From assembly GCF_023053635.1 (NCBI RefSeq), contig NC_086172.1, forward strand, positions 122,115,681-122,179,680: a DNA stretch of 64,000 bases. Direction: 5' to 3'. This DNA comes from Elgaria multicarinata webbii (taxonomy: Eukaryota; Chordata; Lepidosauria; Squamata; Anguidae). Under the pieces are notes generated by a model. It worked only from the letters and a program-made list of their open reading frames with translations. It did not search any database and was not told the origin of the DNA. Below are positions 38,801 through 46,200 of this stretch, in pieces (the first letter of the stretch is position 1; each line of letters starts with the position of its first letter). Position numbers and translations under genes: made by a program.

Positions 38801-40943
38801 ATATATGGAAGGGAAGGACAGGCAATGGCTTTAACAGCAAAAGCCCAGGAATGAAGAGTTCTGCCTTACCTGGGGGTTGTCTATTCGTGCTCAAAGCCCC
38901 ACGGTGGTTGTGAATCTGCACTGTGTGAGTTATATGACGCAGGTACAGTTTTGCAGCCACTGTGGCACTTTTCCACAAAGTTGTGCACTAAAAAAGTCAG
39001 GGATTTACCCTGACGTTTTTGGTGGGAGCAAGGTCACCCTGCCTCTTCCGCCATCTGACCTCACTCCGTGGCTGATCCAGGTGGCGGACCTGGCAGAAGG
39101 TTACCGACAAATGGTTGCCAGAAACCAGGGAGAGGGCGGGGACGGCGGTTCCAGTATCCAGATGATTGCTGGAAACCCCACGCTCCCCCTTTAGCATCGG
39201 GATTACCCGATGCCACCCTGGGTAAGCAAAACCGCGGGGTTTTGGAGGAACGCGTTGCCAGCCTGGCATTATGAAGATGAGCCCCCTGGCCAGCCTGTTG
39301 TTCCAGCCATTTTCTCAGCTCTAATATCAGGTTTCAGCTTATCAATAAACATTGTCTGAATGTTTCTTGATAAGCTGAAACCTGGTATCAATGCATAAGC
39401 TGAAAACTGATATCGGTGTAAAGGATATGAAGGTTTATTCATGATGTTTATTAATGCTGATTGATTGGCTGTTAAAATACAAATGTTGGTTGTTAATCCA
39501 TGTTCCCTCATTGAGGCTTGGCCTGTTCCTGATTGGTTCTGGCTCAGTTTATATGTGGTATTGTCGCATACTCTTGCTTGTGACTAAAGCTGCTGCTTTA
39601 TACCGAAACATTTCACATTTTAAAAATGTTTAAAAAAATTAAAGCTATAAATAATTTAAATTTTACATTTTTTAGAATTTTATTCTTTTATATCTATAAA
39701 AGATTATGAAGTTGGATGTGCAACTAGTGATCTTTTAGTTTTGTTTGGAGTGCTGCACCGTGCGCATCGTATCGCCTGCATAATACCAGGAGTGAGTCAG
39801 AAAAGGAGAGAAATGGCTGGAGATAAAGCATGGGACTAGGGGAGCATTCATCATCCCTTTACTATAGGGTCCTAAGAACACTGGAAGCTACCTTATACTG
39901 AATCAGACCATTGGTTCATTTATCCTAGTATTGTCAGCCCTACAGGCTGCAGGCAAGGTTCTTTCCCAGCCCTACCTAGAGATATCAGGGATTGAACCTG
40001 GGACCTTCTGCATGCAAAGCATGCATAGTTTTATCTCTAAGCTGTGGCCTTTCCCCATCCTCCGCTCTTTCTGCTTTGAATGGGGCAAACATGTGAAAAG
40101 AGAAAACATGTCTGCTACTGTCAATGCCTGCTTGATAGTTTTGTTCTTAGGTTGGAAATGGTAGGTTGGAACAATCTGCCTATGAAAGGAGAGAACGCTG
40201 CCATCTGTTGGCCTTTTAAGCCGTAATATTGAAGAGAGAAGGACCAGAATAAATATTTCTTTTAAAATGTCCAAGTTAAATTGGTACTTGAGACAGTATT
40301 TTAGGAGAATCATTAGGATACTAGTTGTGACTATTCATTACATCGTTCTAAGGGCCATTCATAGAATCAGTAAGCTTTTGCTAGTTTCTATAGTTGTTCT
40401 AGAAAAGTTCATATCTTAAACAGCTCTTCCTTGCTTGTAGGGAAATTAGCAACATGTGTGTATTTTAAAATTATTTTTAAACTGCCCCTTGTTGGTCATG
40501 ACCAAAATGTTTTATTTTATTTATTTATTTAAAACATTTTTTGGCCGCCTTTCAGGGCACAGGTCCTCAGAAGGCAGCTTACAACAATAAATAATCATAC
40601 CCAAACGAAATACAATAATAGAATAAAAAACAGTCATGTAAAACAAGACAGACATAGCTATATAACTTGTGTTGCATTGGGCAGGGTGGCTTACTTAGCC
40701 TAGTTATTAGCCACTACTTGAAATTCTGTTCCTGTAATGAGACTTTGTAGGCTTGGTATCAAAAGCTAATTGTTCCATTAAACCTTAATGTCTGGGAAGT
40801 ATCTAGGTCTCCCAGATGATGTGTGAATTCTTGGCACATACCTTGTTATTATGCTGTACTGTATCCAAATCAGAATCCCTAAAATTGTGACGGTTTTCCT
40901 GGCAGGTATTCATATTCTGATGTGGAGTCGGGAGGAGATATAA
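16819..40943 (+). CDS. DDB2: DDB2, damage-specific DNA-binding protein 2 (spliced, ten coding exons)
   Basis: DDB2 is the WD40 subunit of the UV-DDB complex. It binds UV photolesions in chromatin, recruits DDB1-CUL4 and starts global-genome nucleotide excision repair. Ten coding exons join in phase to about 438 residues (human 427). The start is the ATG at 16819, followed by a lysine-rich tail resembling the human N-terminus. Residues about 118-135 hold [18 protein letters not shown], the DDB1-facing segment. W284-D285-L286-R287 is the DWD box; its arginine corresponds to human R273, and K258 to human K244, both mutated in xeroderma pigmentosum E. HFQH at 348-351 is the wedge that probes the lesion. 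The N-terminal exon 3 resembles fish DDB2 more than human. The end of exon 9 is the one uncertain junction. Identity is secure, and no disabling change is seen. Confidence 0.95.
17779..17845. repeat. compound (GT)n(GA)n microsatellite
   Basis: An uninterrupted run of GT dinucleotides passes directly into GA dinucleotides. In DDB2 intron 2. Confidence 0.95.
17944..18178. mobile_element. nested palindromic MITE forming a long hairpin
   Basis: The outer arms start 'ccccgttcagaagacacc' and end with the inverse 'ttttctgaacgggcc'. A second complete copy with the same GTTCAGAAGACACC termini (about 18009-18115) lies in the middle, itself a near-perfect palindrome. The flanking arm segments 'agccagaaagccaggc' and the inverse pair as well. 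The transcript of DDB2 intron 2 would fold here into a hairpin of over 100 base pairs. Confidence 0.75.
18774..19881. mobile_element. possible 1.1-kb DNA transposon
   Basis: The left end AGGGTGTTTCCAGACA is mirrored at the right end by TGTCTGGAAGCACCCT, an inverted repeat of 16 bases with one mismatch. No target duplication could be read, and no transposase frame is visible, so this would be non-autonomous. A C-run near 19803-19816 lies inside. Confidence 0.45.
20105..21490 (-). mobile_element. L2/CR1-like LINE, reverse transcriptase part and 3' end
   Basis: Minus-strand fragments, in 5' to 3' order, include [18 protein letters not shown] (the RT motif around F-TI-H--LL), [35 protein letters not shown] (YADD region, altered) and [17 protein letters not shown]. 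The 3' tail lies near 20105-20150. It is the longest LINE in the window and is broken by several frameshifts. Confidence 0.85.
22590..23378 (+). mobile_element. L2-like LINE 3' end
   Basis: A frame with [39 protein letters not shown] and LNHKDLPG leads into a 3' UTR and an AATAAATAATAAA tail. A fold-back repeat of the AAGTAAGTCCCATTGA family is inserted at about 23188-23280. Confidence 0.8.
23188..23280. repeat. short fold-back repeat inserted in a LINE
   Basis: 'cagtcctatgcatgcctatt' and 'taggagtaagccccattgag' on the left; 'catgtataggatcata' mirrors the start on the right. It interrupts the 3' UTR of the LINE at 22590-23378. Confidence 0.55.
24004..24134 (+). CDS. DDB2: DDB2 exon 3
   Basis: It encodes residues 59-102, with [14 protein letters not shown] and TQLRK, aligning with the HYIYKSTLG...QMRQ segment I recall from fish DDB2. 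The acceptor GGTAG follows a CAT microsatellite (about 23960-23983) and has a weak pyrimidine tract. The donor AAG followed by GTGAGT is strong. Both phases agree with the neighbouring exons. Confidence 0.8.
24554..24633 (-). mobile_element. L2-like LINE tail, target of the hAT element
   Basis: ATTT repeats followed by 'ataccgccccatagccaaag' are the reverse of the common L2 tail. The hAT element at 24634 inserted at its edge. Confidence 0.6.
24634..25659. mobile_element. 1,026-bp hAT-type element with 8-bp TSD
   Basis: The termini are TAGGGTGACCATATG and the near inverse ATATGGTCACCCTA. The flanks are perfect 8-bp direct repeats GTCTATGA at 24626-24633 and 25660-25667. No transposase frame is seen, so it is non-autonomous. 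Its left half holds a 152-bp tandem array (24740-25290). It sits in DDB2 intron 3 next to a LINE tail. Confidence 0.8.
24740..25290. repeat. 152-bp tandem repeat, about 3.6 copies
   Basis: The landmark 'atgaaact' recurs at 24769, 24921 and 25073, and as 'ctgaaagt' at 25225, a spacing of exactly 152 bases each time. Each unit also contains 'caccaaatttgaaacagatc' or a close variant. The array lies wholly inside the hAT-type element. Confidence 0.9.
26227..26418 (+). CDS. DDB2: DDB2 exon 4
   Basis: 64 codons, residues 103-166, phase 0 at both ends. It runs from [16 protein letters not shown] through [18 protein letters not shown] and [12 protein letters not shown] to FIKG. This covers the DDB1-binding helix region and the first WD40 blade, with a very close match to human. 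Confidence 0.95.
26884..27355. repeat. GC-rich interspersed repeat (3' half of a family seen four times)
   Basis: The segment with 'gtccctgtccagccgatgca', an 'aaccaatcag' box and a 'ggctgctgtgtcat' end resembles the right halves of the copies at 55656-56220 and 61393-61893. It is a more diverged copy in DDB2 intron 4. Confidence 0.4.
28121..28266 (+). CDS. DDB2: DDB2 exon 5
   Basis: Residues 167-214 plus two bases. It reads [19 protein letters not shown], then a blade ending in RVFTSTDDW, matching human GAGGSITGLKFNPLN and RVFASSD. Acceptor TTACAG, donor GTAAGA. Confidence 0.95.
28820..28870. mobile_element. hAT-like MITE fragment
   Basis: Only the right end remains: 'catctggaaggcaccaagtt' followed by 'ggggaaggctaattta', as in 31134-31250. 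Confidence 0.45.
29803..30112. repeat. two L2 tails in inverted orientation
   Basis: From 29803 the sequence is an L2 tail read in reverse (ATTT repeats, then 'ataccgccccatagccaaag'). From about 29960 to 30112 it is an L2 tail read forward, ending in 'gtggggcggtatataaatg' and an AAAT run. The two arms of about 150 bases are complementary and can form a hairpin in the DDB2 intron 5 transcript. Confidence 0.75.
31134..31250. mobile_element. 117-bp hAT-type MITE with 8-bp TSD
   Basis: Starts CAGCCTTCACC and ends with the near inverse GGGGAAGGCTA. The flanks ATCTAACC (31126-31133) and ATCTAACT (31251-31258) match at 7 of 8 positions. The interior contains 'gactacaactcccaaaattc' and its inverse. 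Confidence 0.7.
31666..31765 (+). CDS. DDB2: DDB2 exon 6
   Basis: Residues 215-248, reading [20 protein letters not shown] and [13 protein letters not shown], nearly identical to human. Acceptor TTTTAG, donor GTTTGT, which is weaker than most in this gene. Confidence 0.95.
32063..32428. mobile_element. 366-bp hAT-type MITE with perfect 8-bp TSD
   Basis: Starts CAGAGGTACACAAGC and ends with the near inverse GGTTGTGCACCCCTG. The perfect 8-bp duplication ATCTAGAT lies at 32055-32062 and 32429-32436. A TG/CA microsatellite and a second inverted pair ('gatctgtatgagaatctct' and 'agagattctcatacagat') lie inside. In DDB2 intron 6. Confidence 0.85.
32788..32965 (+). CDS. DDB2: DDB2 exon 7 (DWD box)
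   Basis: Residues 249-307 plus one base. It carries [12 protein letters not shown] (K258 equals human K244), the blade [20 protein letters not shown] with the DWD arginine R287, and then [11 protein letters not shown]. Donor GTAAGA. Confidence 0.95.
33485..34045 (+). mobile_element. L2-like LINE 3' end
   Basis: Remains of the ORF end near 33600-33810 ('ccccacacctctggaataaa' region, then 'gcttttagaaaagccctgaa') lead into a T-rich 3' UTR and an AATT tandem tail (34019-34045). Confidence 0.75.
34904..35049 (+). CDS. DDB2: DDB2 exon 8 (lesion-probing wedge)
   Basis: Residues 308-356. It reads [18 protein letters not shown] and then [15 protein letters not shown]. The FQH hairpin inserts into the minor groove at the lesion in the known fish and human structures. 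Acceptor TTTTCAG after a C-run, donor GTGAAA. Confidence 0.95.
35467..35905 (-). mobile_element. L2-like LINE 3' end
   Basis: Read on the minus strand it ends in 'tatagggcgggatataaatg' plus a T/A-rich tail near 35467. The ORF end, with the 'gagggctttctctgttgtgg' motif, is near 35780. In DDB2 intron 8. Confidence 0.75.
36624..36788 (+). CDS. DDB2: DDB2 exon 9 (3' border uncertain by a few codons)
   Basis: It encodes [37 protein letters not shown] and HNPNESLIH. The next exon needs phase 0. Possible donors are CAC|GTGGTC (end 36785), GTG|GTCGGT (end 36788) and GAA|GTCTAC (end 36800). I chose 36788 because the length then equals human and the same GTCGGTAT donor is used in ACP2. The last residues diverge from the conserved SGIIS of other species. 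Confidence 0.75.
36863..37107. repeat. 245-bp palindrome downstream of DDB2 exon 9
   Basis: The left arm runs from 'cctctgcttgtgctggcagc' to about 36985 and the right arm from there to 'gtgggcaaacgcagagg'. Arms of roughly 120 bases pair with few gaps ('ttacataattacttgtgatg' with 'cattgcaagtaaatatgtaa', and so on). Open frames on both strands are a result of this symmetry. It starts about 75 bases after the exon border and is probably a fold-back DNA element. Confidence 0.75.
38495..38540 (+). CDS. DDB2: DDB2 exon 10
   Basis: A 46-base exon encoding [15 protein letters not shown] plus one base, matching human LNEFNPMGDTLASAM. Acceptor TTTACAG, donor GTAAGT. Confidence 0.95.
38680..38765 (-). 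mobile_element. L2-like LINE tail
   Basis: 'actctgcctttcctcaaaaa' followed by 'ttcaaggtggctaacagcaa' is the reverse of a LINE tail of the kind seen at 40500-40665. Confidence 0.45.
39329..39383. other. short near-perfect hairpin
   Basis: A 25-base left arm (39329-39353) and right arm (39359-39383) are complementary at all but one position, around a five-base loop GTCTG. Pairing extends outward to about 39324 and 39388 for a stem of 30. A third half-copy, 'gcataagctgaaaactgata', follows. It lies in the last DDB2 intron in the sense strand. It may be a remnant MITE or a small-RNA precursor. Confidence 0.6.
39880..40050 (-). mobile_element. tRNA-derived SINE
   Basis: On the minus strand box B-like 'ggtcccaggttcaatccctg' follows 'tgctttgcatgcagaa'. 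Further on come 'ctgtagggctgacaatac' and 'ttcagtataaggtagcttcc', the familiar layout of a squamate tRNA SINE. Near full length. Confidence 0.75.
40500..40665 (-). mobile_element. L2-like LINE tail
   Basis: ATTT repeats, then 'ttggccgcctttcagggcac', the reverse of a LINE 3' end with an AAAT tail. In the last DDB2 intron, about 240 bases before the final exon. Confidence 0.6.
40906..40943 (+). CDS. DDB2: DDB2 exon 11, C-terminus and stop
   Basis: It completes glycine 427 and encodes [11 protein letters not shown] and a TAA stop at 40941-40943. The match to human YHILIWSQEE is clear. The protein ends a few residues earlier than human, which adds ARTRK. The acceptor is TGGCAG. Confidence 0.92.
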
Positions 40944-41785
40944 CCAAGAAGCAGGAGCATCATATGGAGGCTCTCAGAGCAGGGAATCAGATTCAGGAGC
41001 TTATCTCAACAAGGAGGACGGTGGCAGAGGCACTCAAACACAGGAACAAGCAAACTCAAAACTAAACTATTCAGTCTTGGATTAGAGGACACTAAAACAA
41101 AGGACACAAATTACAAGAGAAGAAGAAAGGAAAGGGTCCAGAGGACTGACCAGGCAAGCTTATCTGCAGTGTTAATTTAGAGCAAAGTCTGTGCTGATAT
41201 GCTGGGCAACAGCAGTTTCTCCTAATCCAACTTCTCGGCATCATGGAAGTTGCGTTGCAAAAACAAGGTATCCTTTATTAAGGGCATGTGTGCACATGCT
41301 TTAATGGATCCAAAAGGATCACCCTCTTCCTGCTTTGCCGGTCACTTGCCGGTCACTTTGTCTGGGACATGGTACAGTGCAGTGAACTGGGGTATGCCGA
41401 CAGTTCAGGTTGCATTTCCAGAAAAGACTCTTTTCTCTTCAGCATATTGAATAACCTGTGTTTGTCCTCCAGTGCTGGGCCCCCAAATATGAGCATTTGC
41501 CCCATAAAGATGTACATGGGTATCGTTTCCCAGCCTCCTTTCCTCAGTGCCTACTTTGAGGCAACTGTTTACCTTGGAGGTATTTGCATTTGTTTGAATG
41601 TTAGCTGGAACTACAAAAGTGCCTGGGCCTAAAGAAGCACAGAGGCTTCTTGAAGAAGCTGCTTGGGGCCAAAGCTGGTGGCTTTAAGGGCTTTATATTG
41701 CAGCAGCTACCACTGTGGTTTTCTTTTTGTTCAGCTCTTGTTCATGACGTTGAATTGTTCAATAAAATTCTGTATGAGACAAAGT
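40944..41785 (+). other. DDB2: DDB2 3' UTR (probable)
   Basis: Non-repetitive sequence follows the stop up to the AATAAA at 41761. Open frames within it (for example 41288-41632) show no domain and are taken as chance. Confidence 0.55.
41761..41766 (+). terminator. DDB2: polyadenylation signal AATAAA, probably of DDB2
   Basis: Canonical AATAAA about 820 bases after the DDB2 stop, followed within 30 bases by a GT/T-rich stretch near 41782-41792. It is the first canonical signal after the stop that is not inside a LINE tail. Confidence 0.5.
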
Positions 41786-41869
41786 TTTTGTCATACCAGG
41801 GAGGCTAAACTGCTCTTTAAGAAGGGAGAAGGACTAGGATGTAAGCCTACCTGAAGAGCTTTGAAAATT

Positions 41870-42376
41870 CGATTGCCAGAAATTGAGGTTCTGTGACTAC
41901 AACGAGTTACATATTTCTGCTTTCAGGAGCCAGATTCTCCAGAGCTTGATTCCTACCCCCCACCCCCTGCCAAGGAGAGAAGGAGGGGGAATGTTATGGA
42001 CGTTTTGAACCCATCTCTTTTCACCTCGTGTGGCGCAGAGCAGTAAAGCAGCAGAAACTCTCCCCACGGCCTGAGTTCGATCCCAGCGGAAGCTGGTTTC
42101 AGGCTGCTGGCTCGGGTCGACTCAGCCTTCCACCCTTCCGAGGTCGGTAAAATGAGTACCCAGCTAGCTGGGGGAAAGGTAATAACGGCCGGGGAAGGCA
42201 ACGGCAAACCACCCCGCTATAAGGCCTGCCAAGAAAACGTCAGCGAAAGCTGGCGTCCCTCCAAGAGTCAGCAATGACTCAGTGCTTGCACGAGAGGTTC
42301 CTTTCCTTTCCTTAAGCTTGGTACTTGGTACCACTATGGGGCGGTATATAAATGTAATAAATCAAATCAAATCAAA
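41870..42376 (+). mobile_element. tRNA SINE with Bov-B-like tail, followed by LINE tail
   Basis: The SINE covers about 42022-42325, with box A-like 'gtggcgcagagcagtaaagc' and box B GAGTTCGATCCC (42073-42084). A conserved body ('ggtcggtaaaatgagtaccc', 'ggcaacggcaaaccaccccg') follows, and the 3' part is shared with Bov-B LINEs. This is the Squam1-type SINE of squamates. An L2 tail with 'actatggggcggtatataaa' and repeated AATC follows to 42376. The sequence before 42020 is unassigned. Confidence 0.8.
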
Positions 42377-43139
42377 ATGTTCCAACTCCACACCATATAT
42401 AAATGACTGCAGGGATTCTTTAAATGTGAAGAGTAGACAGAGCTCTCTGTAGGTTTTAAAGGTACTCCTCTAAATAGGCTTTTCTTACAGAGGAGGAAGG
42501 AACCCCCGAATAGGTCACTCCTTCCATTTGCTCCAATAGGCAGGGCTTATGCCAATCAGACTGATATGTACTTTCCTGGCTGAGGGTAAAACTCCTCCCA
42601 GTTCCAGTTCTCCCTAGCTCCAAGGGACAGGACATCAGTGAAGCTTCGCTATACTTTTTATTTCTTCTGTTTTGGAAAAAGTCACATAAAAAGAAAGGAG
42701 AGGCTGAGGAGAGTCAGAGTGGACTGTGGACATCTCAGCTGCAATGTTTCCCAAAACCTTTTAATCATTCCAAGATTCTCCATGTTGATACATCTTGATG
42801 CAGCTGTACCTCAGAACATCAAGGGCTTAACTGTGGCAGACCTCTCAGAAACAGAAAGAGCAGCAAAGGCTCTGGTGAGGAATCCCAGGAGTTCCTGTAC
42901 TTTATTTTTTATGGAAACCAACAGACACTGACACACATCCCTCCTCCCTCAGAAACAAGGAGAGGTGAGCTTGTCTGATGAGGAAAATAAAGAATTCCAG
43001 AAGGGCAGTAAACTGCCTTATTTATTTAAAATATTTATATCCCGCCCTATATCACTAAGATCTCAGGACGGCGAACAGAGACAAGGGAGTTCCCTCCTGG
43101 CCAGGAACTGACTTTCCCACCCTCTTCTCTCTGAAGCTG

Positions 43140-43240
43140 CTAGAACATGTTTTGGTCTACAATTCCCATAATCCCTGACCTTTTGCCAGACCAAAACATT
43201 TGGAGGGCACCAGGTTGCCTACTCCTGCCCTAGATGATGG
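43140..43240. mobile_element. fold-back hAT-like MITE
   Basis: 'acatgttttggtctacaatt' on the left pairs with 'agaccaaaacatttggaggg' on the right. The right end 'ggcaccaggttgcctactcc' matches the family at 9591. Confidence 0.6.
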
Positions 43241-46200
43241 TCCTGTAGCTACACTGGTTCTTGGCATTGTGGTTCCAACACTCTGGGTAAAACTCAGCCT
43301 AAGACATTAACATGATATTGTCATCTTTTCTTTTACTAGGATTTCAAGACTTTGGCCAAAGAAACTTCTGGAAATTGCACCTCACCTGAGCTTAATTCTC
43401 TGATAGGTTTAGGCAAGTTAATCAAGGCTTCTGCCAAAGACAGTAGATACAAAATTAGTCCCTATACATTTTTCTGCCTGCATCCTGGCAGCAGATGTAT
43501 CAGACTAAATGTAGAGCTTGTAATATATGGAGTGTATACTTCAAGTCTGAGACGGATTTATTTTTACTCCTTTCTTGGGCAGATGCTCCTTTCGGGGAGT
43601 ATTTGAAGATGTTTTAATAGAATCAAGGAAAAGCAGCAGCTTCTTACTGTTCCCTACATAAGAGGAGAAAAAGCCTTCCCAAGCCCCTTACTAGTTCCTT
43701 ATGTCCCTTTAGACAGCAGTTTAAGTGCAAGCATTATAAGAACTTCACAGTTTTCTGATAGGGTGATATCCTATTACTTATTACACATTGTTTAGTGATT
43801 TTAAGGCATTGAGGAATGTTCTTGTGAAAACACACTGGGTCTTGATATGTGTAACTCTTACTTCACAGTGTAGGTTCTCTGTGAACCCAGTATCTCCCTG
43901 CAACTCACGATGTTGAATGGGTTCTCTCTTTCTAATCATCATTCAGGTTATTGATCAGATACCTCTGAAAAGAATTTCACAGATATTTACTCCATTTTGC
44001 TTGTGTTAAAAGTAAACAACCACATGGAAATTCCCAAGGCAGTAGTGGAGTAACACCTGCATAACTGCCTTGGCTGGATATCAGCAGAGAAGAGACACCA
44101 TAACCTTCCTTGGGACATGGGTTCAAGACCTGCTGTGGGACTTAAAGGCTCGGGTTCTCAAGCAAGGAAACTCTCTCCAGCTTCTGTGAATTCCAGAGGA
44201 ACATGTAGACATGTTCCCCTTCTCCAGAAGCTCCACAGATAATTCAAAGGTACTTTCAGAGCATTGCTGTTACTACAAGGTGCTCCCATGCCTTCCTATT
44301 CACTCACCAGTGTCTACAGGTGATGCATACTAACCTATATTTTAATTTAACCATTGCCATCTGGTTATATTTTCTACAAGCACCCATGTGACCCAGCAAT
44401 GCAATGCTCTTGATTTCAAGTAAACCATTATAAAGTATTTGTTGGGCTCCATTCCCCATTAACATAGAAAACAGGGGTTCCACAATTGCTCGCAAGAGTA
44501 GTTTTTACACAGTTGAAACAACCACATGTTAATGTGTGAGCCTGCATAGCCTGTTTTCAGGACCACATTTCATTTTCATTCTGCCAGAATACATTTCAGA
44601 CAGGTAAGGCAATTCCAGGAGTTTATGACTTCCTACACAATCTTTGTCCTGTGAGACAAGATGTTACCTCAAGCCTTCTCTAGCAGGTCAGATATCCCTG
44701 TGTTTATGACAGTCTCCCGGAAAACACTATCCTAGCTACTACGGATATCCCCATATGTACTCTAATCCCAGCAGATCACCATCCCTTAGACTCTATACTC
44801 GAAGGTCTGTTTTGGGGAAACTATAATTTCTGTCCAAAGCCTAAACACTCCAGGGGAACATATGGCACATACACAAGATGTGCAGGACTTTAAGGGTGTA
44901 TATTAAAGGGAGATGGCATCTTTTGATGAATCTGAAGTGTATGATCAAATCCCATCTCCCTTTCTCTGGGCAGAAAAAATAAAGGGGTCTTTCATTATTA
45001 AATACTTATATCTAGGGGGGTCAGATTTCTATGAATCTGACTTGCAGATTTTGCAATAAACTGGCTTTTCTCAAGTTGCGCAGAATTTGCAGACTTGAGG
45101 ACCATTTTTGAACTTGGAGGTGGTGGTGGTTGTGCAAATTCACACTTCCAATAACGTACATTAGTGCCTGTGCACATTTGCGCAAGTGGAATGAAATTCT
45201 CATACGCCTCTTTTAAAATCCAATTCTGTCAATGAGCGGACAACAGAAGACTCCTGACAATCCATGAAACACAAATTCAACCAAATACATGCATCCCTAC
45301 CTTTATCTCCAAAGCATACAAAGCTCTGTGCAGGCGTGCTCTCTTATCTAGGAGAGGGGTGGTTGCATTTGCGACCTTCAGAACTAACATGCCTTCTTTA
45401 GTTAACTGTAGGGCAATGACTTCGTGTTCCATTTCTTTTTTTGTTAAGACTTCAGATTGGTTGTGTCAGTCTCTTCCAATGCTGCCCTTTCCATGCAGGG
45501 GCTCCAACTAGTAGTTTTTCTATAGACCTTTCTGCCATAAGATACTCCACCCTGGATAGACATAGCACTGTTCTATATTGTCCAAAATGGGGGTGAGGGT
45601 GGGGATTAGCAGAATATTTTCCTGCATGTACTTTTATGACTACAGGGGGCAAGGTGTACATCAGTATACTGTACACTGTGCCATGGAACTGTAAGAGCAT
45701 AAATCTCCATCATTCCCTCCATCATGAATATAGCAAACAATCTCATCTTGTTGGATGGGAACAAGAGATTCAAAGAGGGTCAGCCTTTCTCTGTTTTGAA
45801 CCTGCCTTCAGGAAATAAGTAGTGGTCTCAGTTTCGGAGGTATATGCAGCGAGAGCCCACCTCTTGAATAGGTACTACTTTTGAACATCCAATTTGAGGA
45901 TACCCTCCCCTACTATATAAAATAGAATATTGGACTTACCCTAATTTTTCTTTCCCCCCCTTTACTGCGGATGTAGGGTATCCTACACCATGAATGAAGA
46001 TGTCTTACTCTTGGAGAGAGTAGATGATGGTCTCCAATTCTTGGGGTTCTTCAGTTAGTCTCTTGGACCCTAGAGACATCCCCCCATTCCTTCAGAGATA
46101 TTTTGTTTACTGTTCTGTTGTTTTGTTATTCTGTCTTTAAGAGTTACAGTCTTTGAATAAGCAGGGAAACCTAGGTTTAGAGGTATTTATTTATTTCATT

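Noticed and set aside
42022-42100. tRNA gene suggested by box A and box B
   Set aside because: The promoter boxes head a SINE with a long non-tRNA body and no credible cloverleaf 3' half or CCA-proximal stem.
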